Notes: generated by a model from the letters alone, not told the origin. A stretch of DNA of 64,000 nt from Ctena decussata (GCA_963989385.1 OZ022510.1:1138865-1202864); one strand, 5' to 3'. Shown: positions 34,545 to 44,398, counted from the stretch's first letter. Numbers and translations: made by a program.

Positions 34545-35960
34545 ATTAGCCTTGCGAGGTCGTCGGGGCACTACAAATGACTTCTAAACAATACCTTTTA
34601 GCCTTGTCCTGTTTTCAGCTGCTCTAGTTAAACTGGCAGAGTCCATCCCTGTCCACTCTTTAATATTGTCTTCCCACCTATTCTGTCTACCTCTTCTTCT
34701 TTTTCCTTTCACTGTGTCCTGTAGAATCGTCTTTGCTAGACCAGAAGACCTTGAGACGTGACCAAACCACCTCAGTTTCCATTTTTAGACCATGGTCAGG
34801 AGTTCATCTTATTCTCCAATGGCTGCTTGGATCTTTCTGCAAACCTTCTCATTGGTTATGGGCATCTTTTATAAAATGTTCAATAACCTTCGGTAGCATT
34901 TCATCTCAAAGGCCTGTGTTCTTTTCTCTACCTCTGCTGTCAAAGTTCACGATGCCCAGGCATAGTGAAATGCGGAAATGGCAATAGAGCTCATCATTTC
35001 CACCTTTGATCCAAGAGACACGTTGTTAGTCTCCAAACTGGCTTCAGCTTTGTTAAAGCTGCAGTGGCTTGTTCAATCCTAAAGATAACCTTCAGTTTTG
35101 AGCCGTCATCTGAGGCAACTGCTTCAAGATATTTGAAGCTTGTTACGATACCCAGCTTCTGTCTTTTTACCTTGATCTCCCTCTGGATGCCAATGGCGCT
35201 GTTTGTCATTAGTTTGGTTTTCTCAGCAACTATCTCCATCTTATACCTTATGTTGAAGAGGATGGGTGACAAAAGACATCCTTGCCTAACTCAAACTGTT
35301 CTTGTGAACCATTCTCCCGTGCTGCTATTCATCTGAACTGCACTTGTAGCCTTGTAGTAGAGCTGGTCAATGGTGCAAACTAGATTGGCACTGATATGGT
35401 ACTTAAGCATGGTGGCCCATACCGCATGTCGAAAGCCTTTTTTTTTCTTAAATCAATGAAGACATGGTAACGGTTTTGCTGACTCTGGAGGTACTTATCA
35501 CACAGGATTCCGAGGTCGAAGATTTGTTCTGTGGTGCTCCTTCCGGCTCACAACCCAGCCTATTCTTCAGCAATTATCTGTTCGTCTTGGGGTTCAAGCC
35601 TGTTCAAGATGACTTTCAGCATGACATTGCTGGAATGACAGATGAGGCTGATGGTTCTGTAGTTCTGGCAGAGCTGTAGTTGCCCTTTTTATAGGGAATG
35701 TAATAATTAGTGACTGAGTTCATGTTGTATGCCATTCTCCTGTTCTCCAGATCTTGTTATGAATCTCTATTAAAACATAAGTCATGGTTTCCCTGCCAGC
35801 TAGAACACGTTTTGCTGGTTATTATCAAGCCGGCAGATTTTCCCCTTTTCAGTGCTGCTACTGCAATCTCAACTTGCTCACGAAGGGTCGGTTATAGATT
35901 AGGCAAAACTATTGATCACATCATCATTGGGCGGAAGGCTTCATAGAAGAAGTGTACGGC
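34545..35960 (-). pseudogene. non-LTR retrotransposon reverse-transcriptase remnant
   Basis: Minus-strand fragments show the RT block VRQGCLLSPILFN (about 35265-35310), preceded by IDQLYYKATSAVQMN and STGEWF, and followed by EKTKLMTN and TSFKYLEAVASDDGS-type sequence (about 35000-35230). A stop codon interrupts just before VRQGC. The frame jumps from LFN straight to the post-catalytic region, so the YADD segment is deleted. The 3' end (34560-34800) is the Arg-rich tail typical of these elements. Inactive. Confidence 0.75.
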
Positions 35961-36900
35961 CATGATAGAACTCGAAACTGAGTCAAGTGTTTCCGGTAAT
36001 ACCCGAGCAAGCTCTCCTCAACTTGGTACAACAGCTAGATTAAGGAGGTCCTTGTAGGTTAGGGATATGCCCAATTACTTTGGCTCTTTGGGTCTGGTCG
36101 AAGATATCATAGGCAGTGGACAAGCCATTGTCTTGCTGGAAGGAAATAAGACGTTCCTACCTGCATGCCCGAGCCTCCATGAGTCTCCCAGCCTGATGGG
36201 TCAATAAGGGGTTGTAATAAAACAACATGCGTTGTGTTACATGTCCCCTCCAAAAGAAAGAAACTATAATAGCAAGCACATGTTTGCGCTGGGATATACA
36301 TGTAGATTTTACCTATTCTTGTATGGCCGTTGCATTTCAATGGCTAAAGAGAATGATTTCCATTTAGCTTACTTATAAGATCGGTTAAAACAATTCGTAT
36401 TTACAAAAATGAATAATGCAAAAAATTGAGAAAAAACTAAAAGGAGAGAAAGTTAAAGTTTCAAATCTTAGTGTTTACTAAGGTACGGCGCATCATCTTT
36501 ATCGTTACTGATTGTTTATACCTATCGGGGAATGAAACGCTGTTGTCTAATTTAAGCTTGCTAACAAGATGGCTCATATAAGGACAACTCATATTTACCA
36601 AAATGCATTCGTTGCTTGATAAAATGTGCAATGCTCAACAAAAAATAATACGCCGGACGTTCTTCAAGACAGTGAAAATTTGCGATAAATTTTGATACCT
36701 GTCGTGCCTTAATAAGCACTGTAATTTTGGACTGGACATCGCTTTATCGATGTTTTTCTCTGTCGGTGATGACAATTTAAGGAGTAATAAATGCAGAACC
36801 AGATTACAATGCCCTGCTTGCAAAATGAGCACTGTGGAAAGGTCTCAAGAACTTTCCAATAAGATATTAATTCTTGATCAATGCCAGGTTTACTTTTCAA
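35960..36900. other. intergenic stretch, no feature seen
   Basis: No coding or repeat signal that I can support. Confidence 0.45.
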
Positions 36901-36904
36901 TAAA

Positions 36905-37200
36905 AGGCACAATCATAATGCACAGCCAACTAGAATATAGAAACTTATATTCAGGTCGGCCCAATAATAAGGCGCAGTAAAGTAAACTAAAATATAGAAA
37001 AAAATGTTCAGAGAATGCTGAATCATAAAGCACAGCCATCTAAAATATAGAAAATTATTTACAGGTCTGCCGCAGTCATAAAGCAAAACAAACCAAAATA
37101 TAGAACCCGATTTTCAGATAAGACCGGAATCATAAAGAACAGAAAACTAAAATACAGAAAATGATTTTTTATGGCAACAATTATAAGGCACACTCAATGC
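36905..37200. repeat. degenerate tandem repeat, period about 60 bp
   Basis: AATCATAAAGCACAGCCA...CTAAAATATAGAAAATTATTT...CAGGTC recurs about five times with substitutions, next to the left side of the Polinton insertion. Confidence 0.65.
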
Positions 37201-37362
37201 AAACTGTAGATTAAGAAAACCGGCATAGGGCATAATCAGACTGCAGCCGAAACGTTTAGTTAGCTGTTTGGCATGAAGGTTATGAATCATCATAGGAATT
37301 GAAAAATCAAAATATAATTCACACTTTTTTTTACATTTACATGAATTTTCTACAAACGAGCC

Positions 37363-37368
37363 CTCGGC
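37363..37368. repeat. target-site duplication, left copy (CTCGGC)
   Basis: CTCGGC lies immediately outside the left terminus AGTAGTAAAGGG and is repeated at 50446-50451. A 6 bp duplication is the rule for Polintons. Confidence 0.92.
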
Positions 37369-37385
37369 AGTAGTAAAGGGCGCCA

Positions 37386-37454
37386 CTATGGCCCCCTTCG
37401 TCCGGAGACTAAGTCCGCAACCTGGGGCAGTCTCCGGCCGGGAGAGGGGCCATA
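37386..37454. repeat. subterminal hairpin, left end
   Basis: CTATGGCCCCC with TCCGGAGACT pairs with AGTCTCCGG and GGGGCCATAG across an 18 bp loop, starting 17 bp inside the terminus. It is mirrored at 50359-50428. It could be a recognition or replication-start structure; that is inference. Confidence 0.75.
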
Positions 37455-37551
37455 GATGACACCGCTTTAGTAAACTTGAAAAGGCTAGTTTGAAATAACT
37501 TAGTCTTTTTCAGGGTAAAAGTCTATGTTAAATTGCATAAAAGATGTCTTA

Positions 37552-37786
37552 AGAGGCTATACAGCAATATGCGTCTGCTATGAGTCTCTTGGCCTTGTAT
37601 CTCAAGACCTCACTATACCAGAGGCATAACTCTATAGCGTCAGTTGATGGTGTAAGTTGCTGTGGCATACTCTTGTTCAGTCTGTTCAATTTCTGAGGCT
37701 TTACAGTAATATGCGTCTGCTATCAGTCTCTTGACCCTGTATCTCAGGGGCTCACCATACCAGAGGCATAACTCTATAGCGTCAGT
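37552..37786. repeat. subterminal direct repeat, two units (left)
   Basis: A unit of about 93 bp (ATATGCGTCTGCTAT...GAGGCATAACTCTATAGCGT) occurs at about 37552-37645 and again about 143 bp further on. It is mirrored at 50027-50262. The remainder of 37455-38001 is non-coding element end. Confidence 0.75.
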
Positions 37787-38001
37787 ACTTGTTCTTGGGG
37801 ATTATAAAATCTTGTATCTCAAGATTTTAATGTTCTGGACTGAAATTATTTCTTACTAGCCTTCTAAAGTTTACCTGAAAAAATAACAAAGACTGGATTT
37901 TTTTCAATAACAGAACTTTAATTACCCCGCTAACGAACTACATGTAACTGACGATTGACAAAGGATTAGGGTCGTCCCTCTGCCATCGTTTACAAACATA
38001 T

Positions 38002-38591
38002 CTACAACATCGTATACATTTGATATTTCTTTGATAAACAATTGGTATATCTTAAGCATTTACAACTTTGAATCCTATGTTCAAAGAACTGGTCTGGTGG
38101 TGATATTGTCTTTTTCACTGATAAGTATAGTCTTCCATAATTCAAACTGAACCACATTTCAATGTCTCTGTCATTTTGGTATGGATCTTCTCCTGTTCCC
38201 ATCAGGTTCTCGTGAATGGCCGTCTTCAGATCTAGTCCTCTGCTTAGCTGATGTAATATGTAGATACAATACATTCCACACACTTTACTCCATGGACTCT
38301 GAAGCATCTCTGTATTTTCTATCCACGTCTTGGTATTCTTTGTATGAATGGTAGAATGTAGTCTTCTAATGGTGGCTGTCCATATGAATCGAAGTAAATC
38401 GCCTTGTCATCTTTGAAGTATAAGGCCACCCAATGTTCTCCTGGTTGGTCCGAGTCATCTGTATTAATGATGTATGCTTTCACATCCAGTGGCTTCTTCT
38501 GTGGCAGGAGATCCTTCGAGACTACTTTGGCGTTCAAATGCATAAGTTGAGACGCCTTGGTCAGAAGGGCCGTCAGTTCTAGCGTATTCAT
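38002..38591 (-). pseudogene. adenain-type cysteine protease, left copy, frameshifted
   Basis: Homologous throughout to the intact copy at 49228-49818. One base is missing in an A-run near 38332-38340, which puts the frame off after residue 85. The downstream part with the catalytic Gln and Cys is then out of frame. It also has two amino-acid changes relative to the right copy. His53 and Asp68 are before the break. The start overlaps the end of the upstream 246-codon gene by 128 bp. Confidence 0.88.
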
Positions 38592-39204
38592 CCCTGTTGT
38601 AGGAGTCTAAGATTCTCAGTTCCCAGTATTTTTTCCAGTCTTCATTCATTGGAGAGCAGTATTGGTTTTTCTTCAGAAACATCCAGTTTTTATAGGCTTC
38701 CACGGCTTCTTCCGGCGTGAGATGACTCATGCCTCTTGCATCTCCAGTGTCTTTTAAGCCAAATTTTAGGCACAGTTCATGGTTCCAGTCTTTGATGACA
38801 TCGTAGATGTTGAGACATTCTAATGCCGGTTCGTGATAGTGTAAGTCTCTTATCCAATCATCTCCGGCTCCTAGACAGAGCATGTGATTTTTCTGGCTGG
38901 GATGATCTATTCTGCAACCTTCACACTCGTGTTGAGCATATTCTCTGACAGCTATTCTCAGGTTCTTTAGCATCGCAAATATCAAAGCAGTCTTGTCCTT
39001 GCCAATAAATGTTTTTGGTGGTGGCACATCAAATTGTTCTAGCAGTTCTCCATTTTTATCACACACAGATCTGATCTTTGGGTGTAACAGCTGTTCGAGT
39101 TCGTCCTCCAAGGAACCAATTTCGTCAGAGTAGGATCCATGTAGTTGTTCGAAGCATTCCACTCTAAACTTCAGTTCTTGTTCTACGAAGTATCCTTTAT
39201 TCAT
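38464..39204 (-). CDS. Polinton protein of unknown function (246 aa), left copy
   Basis: Not recognised functionally. It contains a Cys/His cluster HECEGCRIDHPSQKNHMLCL (about residues 92-111) that looks like a metal-binding knuckle and recurs in Polinton-like proteins of other invertebrates. After it comes an acidic/aromatic region (YHEPALECLNIYDVIKDW) and a Ser-rich end. It starts 4 bp after the major capsid stop, and its last 43 codons overlap the protease start in another frame. The protein from the right arm is identical. Confidence 0.75.
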   Translation of the reverse strand: MNKGYFVEQELKFRVECFEQLHGSYSDEIGSLEDELEQLLHPKIRSVCDKNGELLEQFDVPPPKTFIGKDKTALIFAMLKNLRIAVREYAQHECEGCRIDHPSQKNHMLCLGAGDDWIRDLHYHEPALECLNIYDVIKDWNHELCLKFGLKDTGDARGMSHLTPEEAVEAYKNWMFLKKNQYCSPMNEDWKKYWELRILDSYNRDEYARTDGPSDQGVSTYAFERQSSLEGSPATEEATGCESIHH

Positions 39205-39208
39205 GGTC

Positions 39209-40504
39209 TCAGTAGTCTGTGGTGACTTCTCTCAAACCGTTGATTTCTACCAGGTTGTCAAACTCTGCATATACTATGATGTTGATGGTCTTGCCGAGTG
39301 CTTTTGCAAACTGAAGTTCCACTCGCAGGTTACCAGTTTTTATAGGATGTAGATGGCTCTGATCGGCTCCTTGGTCTGGCGTGAAATCGTATCCCCAGAA
39401 GCAGTATCCACCTTTGTAGTCATCGTAGTCGATGTTACAATTCTGAATCTGATTTTGACTGCCCAAAGCTTGATACAGAGACATGTAAGATCTGAGATAT
39501 TGATCTAACTTAAATTTCGGTTCAAATGGTTTTCCATAAATGCTGTGACCGTCACAACTCACTTCTAGTTTGCTGAGACCGAAATGTTGGAAGTTGAAAG
39601 GATTTGTGAGTAACGATCCATTGAATGTTGCATTATCTACCATGCCAATGAACAATCGCTTTGGAAGTTGTCCCTGAAACAAGTGGTCCTCGACTTTTGA
39701 TCTAAGACCTGTGCCTATGGTAAATGTCTTAACTTCTACACGCCGTATGGGAAATTTCGCATTGTGATGTGCAATAGTTTGATTGAGATCATTGGCTATG
39801 GCTGGCAAAAGTTGAACATTGCGAACCGATAAGACTGCTGCATCGATCTTAATCATAACAGGGTACTCATCCTCAGACATGATACAAAATTGAGGAGAAG
39901 CTCGATTGAGACGAAGTCTTAATTCTATTCCATTAGGCAAATATTTTTCCTGCATGGCCAAATCTAGATGTAAACGACCTTGAAGTTCCATAGGTTTACT
40001 TAGTTTGAAAGGATTTATGCGGGCTGTTACATTGCCATGACCAAAATCTTCAAAGTGACCAGGTTCATCTTCGTACCAAAATTCTGCAGCTTTAAGTTGA
40101 TTGTCTTTCACATCAGATCCAAAAGAAAACAAGTTTTCAATGTAAGCCCTGTAGGGATACGTATCCATGTTACTCGTCACCAGTTTATTGTTAAGATATA
40201 GATCAATTCCACTAAACATACTGTGAAAGAAGTTGTTGGTGGGAGCAACTTTTTTTTCAGCCTCAAGATCGTCACCATTTGCTCTCAAAATCCTGAATTT
40301 CAAGTACAAATAAGTTTGTGATAAATCAGTGTAATATTCCGTATGGCCTGGTACCACAAATTCGATGGGTGCATGATAACTGTCTAGAGAAGCTATGGGA
40401 TGATAATCTATCCACTGAGAATCTTGCATGGTGGTCAGAGTTGGAGGAACAGTTTGCATGTCTAATTCAGACTTGCTACATTCACAAGATCCACTTTGCA
40501 TCAT
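39209..40504 (-). CDS. MCP: Polinton major capsid protein, left copy
   Basis: 431 codons. The N-terminal signature (QSQWIDYHPIASLD-like block, IEFVVPGHTEYYTDLSQTYL, FSGIDLYLNNKLVT, YPYRAYIENLFSFG) is that of invertebrate proteins often labelled F54H12.2-like, established as double jelly-roll major capsid homologues of Polintons. The role is forming the hexameric shell of the predicted virion. The left- and right-arm proteins are identical, and the base differences I noticed (for example near 40386 and 40395) are silent. Sits 2 bp after the basic-protein gene and 4 bp before the 246-codon gene. Confidence 0.88.
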   Translation of the reverse strand: MMQSGSCECSKSELDMQTVPPTLTTMQDSQWIDYHPIASLDSYHAPIEFVVPGHTEYYTDLSQTYLYLKFRILRANGDDLEAEKKVAPTNNFFHSMFSGIDLYLNNKLVTSNMDTYPYRAYIENLFSFGSDVKDNQLKAAEFWYEDEPGHFEDFGHGNVTARINPFKLSKPMELQGRLHLDLAMQEKYLPNGIELRLRLNRASPQFCIMSEDEYPVMIKIDAAVLSVRNVQLLPAIANDLNQTIAHHNAKFPIRRVEVKTFTIGTGLRSKVEDHLFQGQLPKRLFIGMVDNATFNGSLLTNPFNFQHFGLSKLEVSCDGHSIYGKPFEPKFKLDQYLRSYMSLYQALGSQNQIQNCNIDYDDYKGGYCFWGYDFTPDQGADQSHLHPIKTGNLRVELQFAKALGKTINIIVYAEFDNLVEINGLREVTTDY

Positions 40505-40506
40505 TT

Positions 40507-40986
40507 TTAGTCAAAAATATCGCGATCAAATTTTAGATTTGAATATTTTTTCCTAATGGCTCTGTTTACAGAATTCTTTCTACCTCTACCTTTTTGCAGT
40601 TTGTTGTGAACAGTTCGACGATTTGTCTTAGACTGAGTTTTTCTACGTTTCTGGCTTGATTTTATAGCTCCCGAAGCCAAATGATCTAAAGCAGATCTTC
40701 CCAAAGATTTTAAAGCTGATTTACCTCTACTTTTTAAAACTTGTTTGATATTTTGACCATCCATGATGTCGCGAAGTGCATGAATTCCTTGATCTTTGGC
40801 TACATGTTTGATACTTTGTAAACCTGCTTTTGCAACAGGTTTTAAGATTGGCATGACCGTTCTCAATGCAGTTTTAAACATGGACCCTAAACCATAACCG
40901 TACTGTCTCGATACACCTCTGTAAACTGGAAAGTTATTTCCACCCGATCCATGTTGACACACTACACCACGAGTTTGGAAATACAT
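40507..40986 (-). CDS. basic Polinton virion-type protein (159 aa), intact copy
   Basis: A Gly/aromatic start (YGYGLGSMFKTALRTVMPIL) suggests an amphipathic membrane-active helix of the kind seen in adenovirus pVI-like proteins. It is followed by LKPVAKAGLQSIKH and a strongly basic Ser/Lys/Arg tail (KSSQKRRKTQSKTNRR). A role in the core or in membrane penetration is inferred from this profile and from its position between minor and major capsid genes. The right-arm copy has a premature stop. Confidence 0.7.
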   Translation of the reverse strand: MYFQTRGVVCQHGSGGNNFPVYRGVSRQYGYGLGSMFKTALRTVMPILKPVAKAGLQSIKHVAKDQGIHALRDIMDGQNIKQVLKSRGKSALKSLGRSALDHLASGAIKSSQKRRKTQSKTNRRTVHNKLQKGRGRKNSVNRAIRKKYSNLKFDRDIFD

Positions 40987-40994
40987 TTTATTGG

Positions 40995-41837
40995 CTAATT
41001 ATCTTTGAGTCTGAAATGTAACTTGATCAAAGACTTTCCCGTGATAAATGGAATATCTATTCCCGTATCGCCTTTTATACTTATGTGAACTTGATCTATG
41101 AATGATTTTGCCACTGGAACGTAATGCAAGTTGACAAACTCTTGATGAGAATGATGAGAGCGTTTTGAAATCTCAAATGGAACAACTCGCAGAATAGGAG
41201 CAGTTATGTCACCTACGTAAGTGTAACTGGCAATATCCGAATAAACGTACAGTTGATTATTAGTCGTGTTCAAATCTACTTCGTATCTAAAAGCATGTCT
41301 TTCGTTTCCGATGGGTCTTTCTGACATTTTTGGATTTATCCCTAATTTCTCACCCAGTAGCTTTGGAAATAGTAGTCTGACGGTATTGGAATCACTGCAA
41401 AATATTTTGATACGTTTACTGTTGTTGCCATAACTCATTTCTATCTCAGCATTAGCTTTCTTCAGCATTTCTCCAAAACGTGTATTGATGATGCCTTGTA
41501 TTTGCTGTACCAAATGTTGTGGGGAACTGTAATTTCCTTTGGGAATTTTCAACTCGAATTCTGCGCAAGTATTGTCTTCCGAACAATCCTCGCTCATATT
41601 CTCTATTCCAAGTGACTGAGCTAGTATTCTGTCGTAAAATCTCAAGTAGAAAAAATTGTTTTTATCCGAGATATTCATGACTTGAGTTGGTGTAATCGTT
41701 TCTACCAAAGCAACTTCCCACTTTTCTTTTTCGATGTTGATGGGATGATCTAATCTGACAGTAAAAGAACTTTGTGTATTGTCAGGAAAAGTCGTCATTG
41801 AACTGTCACTTAACAATGTCAAATAAAACCCTGTCAT
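40995..41837 (-). CDS. mCP: Polinton minor capsid (penton-type) protein
   Basis: 280 codons. The opening FYLTLLSDSSMTTFPDNTQS and HPINIEKEKWEVALVE pattern is that of the single jelly-roll minor capsid proteins of Polintons, which are expected to occupy the capsid vertices. Its ATG overlaps the stop of the preceding membrane-protein gene as ATGA (41834-41837). This is the only complete copy. The inverted repeat begins inside it at about 41139, so the right arm holds only its last 48 codons. Confidence 0.82.
   Translation of the reverse strand: MTGFYLTLLSDSSMTTFPDNTQSSFTVRLDHPINIEKEKWEVALVETITPTQVMNISDKNNFFYLRFYDRILAQSLGIENMSEDCSEDNTCAEFELKIPKGNYSSPQHLVQQIQGIINTRFGEMLKKANAEIEMSYGNNSKRIKIFCSDSNTVRLLFPKLLGEKLGINPKMSERPIGNERHAFRYEVDLNTTNNQLYVYSDIASYTYVGDITAPILRVVPFEISKRSHHSHQEFVNLHYVPVAKSFIDQVHISIKGDTGIDIPFITGKSLIKLHFRLKDN
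41072..41079 (-). promoter_or_regulatory. TATAAAAG box upstream of the basic-protein gene
   Basis: TATAAAAG on the minus strand, 86 bp before the ATG at 40986 and inside the minor capsid coding region. It is also present at the mirrored place in the right arm (about 46740-46747). Confidence 0.35.
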
Positions 41838-42112
41838 GGTGCTTGTTTGGAAGTTTCTTCAAAACCACTACGTTTTCTGAATCTTAACCCTGGGGAAGGC
41901 AGAATATAACCGACAGAACTACTCAATAAAATCAACCACAATTCTTTATCGGGACTTTGAAGACTGATTTGAACTAGGGAAGTGATGATGATGGCATAAA
42001 CGATAATGATTTGAGATAAAAATGTCAATCTATTTTTGGGTAATTTGGCTAAACTTTCAGAAGATTGCAAAGAATCCGTGTCCCTTCTTATGACTGAAGA
42101 TTTAAAATTCAT
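41834..42112 (-). CDS. small two-helix Polinton membrane protein
   Basis: 92 codons from the ATG at 42112, 10 bp after the integrase stop. An earlier in-frame ATG at 42214 would overlap the integrase and is less likely. Two hydrophobic segments (LSQIIIVYAIIITSLVQISL and LWLILLSSSVGYILP) are separated by a short SPDKE turn, with a basic C-terminus. Similar small membrane proteins recur next to capsid genes in invertebrate Polintons; the function is unknown. Its stop overlaps the minor capsid start. Confidence 0.65.
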   Translation of the reverse strand: MNFKSSVIRRDTDSLQSSESLAKLPKNRLTFLSQIIIVYAIIITSLVQISLQSPDKELWLILLSSSVGYILPSPGLRFRKRSGFEETSKQAP

Positions 42113-42122
42113 GTTCGTGTTT

Positions 42123-43184
42123 TTATACAAGATCGGATTCCAAAATCCAACTGTCAAATTTGGATGGATAGCCTTTCCAGTGAACTTTAATTTCTTTGAC
42201 CCACTTTTTCCCAACTTTTCGTTTACGACGATCTAAGACAGATTCTATTTCGTAAATTTGATCTTTGTCCACACGTTGTAATTCTTGCGAATAAAAAGTA
42301 CCTTTTATGAGTTCCCCGTCTAGATCTTCTATTTTATAGGTAACGGGACTCTGACTTTGTATGACACCCCTAACCTTAAACAATTCTTGCGTCCAGTTTG
42401 GTAAATAACCTTTTTCAAAAGTGCGTTTTGTTTTGTTGATGCGCACAAAATCACCCACTCTTAATTCTGGACTTGCAACTTTTTGCTTTTTGCCGTACAA
42501 AATTTGGGATACTTGAACTTCATTTTTGACATCGACAGATGCAGGCGTACGTTTAATGCTGCGATGATAAGCATGATTGTACCCGTGAACTACGTCGACA
42601 TATTTCAGTGTACGATTATGAGTAAAATATTTCCACATGCGACTTTTCAGAGTTCTTTGAAACCTTTCTACAATACTTGCTTTTGTTTCTGGATTTTCTG
42701 TCGTGAAAAAATGATTTTTTTTAGATTTCAAGAACTTTTGAAACTCTTTATTTTTGAATTCCGTACCTTTGTCAGTTTGCAAACTTTTTGGAATACGTCC
42801 ATGTTTCAAAACAGATTTAAAAGCTTCCACCAAAGTTTTTCCAGATTTGTCTTTGATCGGTACAACCCAGGCGTATTTTGAAAATACGTCTATCAAACAG
42901 AGCAAGTAACGATATTTGTCGTTATATTTTGCCATACTAGATACGTCTGCCAAATCTCCCTGCCATTGATAATCTATTCCTGCCACCACAGTTTTGCGAC
43001 GCACAAATTTTCTACGTATGGGTTTGTGCAAAGTGTAAGTTTGTTGTTTTCTCAACCAAGTTTTCACATCGTCAAGTTTGATTTTCTTTGAAATTTTCTT
43101 TGCTGCTTTATACAAAGCTTGCAACCCCGTATATCCCACTGGACTTTTAGTATCGTAATAAAGTTTTGATAATAATTTATTCAT
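42123..43184 (-). CDS. INT: Polinton integrase (DDE, retroviral-type) with chromodomain
   Basis: 353 codons. The rve core shows WQGDLADV (Asp77), LQTDKGTEF (Asp138) and IVERFQRTLK (Glu173); the last two are 35 residues apart, as in Polinton and retroviral integrases. A C-terminal chromodomain (YEIESVLDRRKRK, VHWKGYPSKFDSWI, about residues 312-353) may guide insertion to modified chromatin. No Cys/His zinc-finger N-terminus is evident, but a basic lead region precedes the core. Its ATG overlaps the upstream gene stop as ATGA (43181-43184). All catalytic residues are present, and it lies in the unique centre. Confidence 0.93.
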   Translation of the reverse strand: MNKLLSKLYYDTKSPVGYTGLQALYKAAKKISKKIKLDDVKTWLRKQQTYTLHKPIRRKFVRRKTVVAGIDYQWQGDLADVSSMAKYNDKYRYLLCLIDVFSKYAWVVPIKDKSGKTLVEAFKSVLKHGRIPKSLQTDKGTEFKNKEFQKFLKSKKNHFFTTENPETKASIVERFQRTLKSRMWKYFTHNRTLKYVDVVHGYNHAYHRSIKRTPASVDVKNEVQVSQILYGKKQKVASPELRVGDFVRINKTKRTFEKGYLPNWTQELFKVRGVIQSQSPVTYKIEDLDGELIKGTFYSQELQRVDKDQIYEIESVLDRRKRKVGKKWVKEIKVHWKGYPSKFDSWILESDLV

Positions 43185-44005
43185 TGTTCATCATAAGATA
43201 ACCATTTTCTAGGTGATTCAAACAGTTCTTCTTTTATAGGTTTGATAGAACTGGGTGTAAACAGTTCGTCTCTGATATGTTTTCTAGTGGCAGACAAACT
43301 TTGAGATAAGTCTTTCTTGATGTGTTTTCTAACCGATTGTGTAACGGGACTTGTTCTTTTTTTAAGAGTAGGCATGCGTCGGTGTTTGGTTTTAGGAGTG
43401 ACATACTCTTCTTCATCTTCGTGCTGAAGAGGAGTACGATGCATCCATTCCCATCGTTTCTTATTTCCGACAAAATCTTGAGGCACGTTCATGTCTCTAA
43501 GAGCCTCAGCAAAAGGTTGCCAACCCCTGGGCTCAGTGTCTTTTCTCTGTCTTAAAACATCATTGACTAAATCTATGATATTAGACCCTGCAACCGGTTT
43601 GCCATACATCTTAACCGTCCCGTCTTCGTCCCAAGATAAGTTAGGATTATTTTCTAACCAAGATATCAATAATTTAGCTTTCTTTCGCATCGTGGTAGGA
43701 ACACTATCAAAAATACGTTGATTAATTTTCGATTCAGGCTCTACGGGAAGAGAAAGTTTTGTTTCTGTCAATGCTTTGCGATGTGCCGTTTTAAATTTAT
43801 GTAAAGTTTGACCAAATAATTGAGATTTTTCTGCCTCTGACAAATCTTCGTTGGCCATGACCGAAGACAAGTCTCTTTGAAGACTGGCCGTCGCAGAAAC
43901 ATTTGGATAGTGTGGAAATCTTGGTTTTTGAATTTGTTCTTCTTTCCAGCGTTTCATGTCTTCCCAAAGTTTAAATGGTACCACAGCCATTTTACGCCCT
44001 TCCAT
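43181..44005 (-). CDS. conserved Polinton protein of unknown function (274 aa)
   Basis: Contains MRKKAKLLISWLENNPNLSW, followed by a GSNIIDLVNDVLRQRK and GWQPFAEALRDMNVP region (about residues 107-180). I recognise this block as recurring in invertebrate Polinton genomes without an assigned function. The C-terminal third is charged and Ser/Thr-rich with basic clusters. It starts 9 bp after the upstream stop and overlaps the integrase start by 4 bp, so the two are probably co-expressed. Confidence 0.7.
   Translation of the reverse strand: MEGRKMAVVPFKLWEDMKRWKEEQIQKPRFPHYPNVSATASLQRDLSSVMANEDLSEAEKSQLFGQTLHKFKTAHRKALTETKLSLPVEPESKINQRIFDSVPTTMRKKAKLLISWLENNPNLSWDEDGTVKMYGKPVAGSNIIDLVNDVLRQRKDTEPRGWQPFAEALRDMNVPQDFVGNKKRWEWMHRTPLQHEDEEEYVTPKTKHRRMPTLKKRTSPVTQSVRKHIKKDLSQSLSATRKHIRDELFTPSSIKPIKEELFESPRKWLSYDEQ
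43231..43238 (-). promoter_or_regulatory. TATAAAAG box upstream of integrase
   Basis: TATAAAAG on the minus strand, 47 bp before the integrase ATG at 43184, inside the upstream coding region. Confidence 0.4.
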
Positions 44006-44014
44006 TGCAATTTT

Positions 44015-44398
44015 TTACTGACCAAGAATAGATCCTAAGACTGAACCAAGCAAAGGTTTTAAAAGTAAACCCAGGAGTGCACCACCTTTCTGATTGAGAA
44101 TCTTTTTCTTGTTTGCTAGTGCAACACGTTTTGTAGACAATAATCGAATATCATTCTTCCTAGAACGTAATTGTTCTTTCTGAGCTTTTGTGAGTTTGAC
44201 ATTGCCTTTTATAAGATTTAAACAACATTCCCCTACACAGTCTAATATCTCTTTTGGACAATCATTGACAATTTTTTGACGAAACCGATATGGAATGTTA
44301 CAAAGTCCTTCCAGAAAAGGACCATACTTTTTAATCAGTGAACCTCTTTTCTTTTTGATTTGTGTTCTTTTCTTACGTGCAGCCATGATTGCAATCAA
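44015..44398 (-). CDS. small basic Polinton protein (127 aa) with Gly/Leu tail
   Basis: A basic start (AARKKRTQIKKKRG), then a helical domain (KEILDCVGECCLNLIKGNVK, LTKAQKEQLRSRKNDIRLLS, LANKKKILNQKGG) and a hydrophobic Gly/Leu end (ALLGLLLKPLLGSVLGSILG). The first or the fifth codon could be the start. The domain matches in order and spacing the N-terminal half of the next gene upstream (44553-45386), making them paralogues. A virion core or membrane-active role is plausible but unproven. Confidence 0.7.
   Translation of the reverse strand: MIAIMAARKKRTQIKKKRGSLIKKYGPFLEGLCNIPYRFRQKIVNDCPKEILDCVGECCLNLIKGNVKLTKAQKEQLRSRKNDIRLLSTKRVALANKKKILNQKGGALLGLLLKPLLGSVLGSILGQ

Larger units (their letters stand above)
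37369..41139. repeat. left arm of the Polinton inverted repeat
   Basis: 3,771 bp that mirrors 46680-50445. It covers the terminus, protease, a 246-codon gene, the major capsid gene, the basic-protein gene and the last third of the minor capsid gene's final portion. Differences seen between arms are few single bases and short indels, i.e. above 99% identity by eye. Confidence 0.95.

Noticed and set aside
42112..42214. Upstream ATG for the small membrane protein
   Set aside because: It would overlap the integrase C-terminus; the ATG at 42112, 10 bp after the integrase stop, fits the packing of the other genes.
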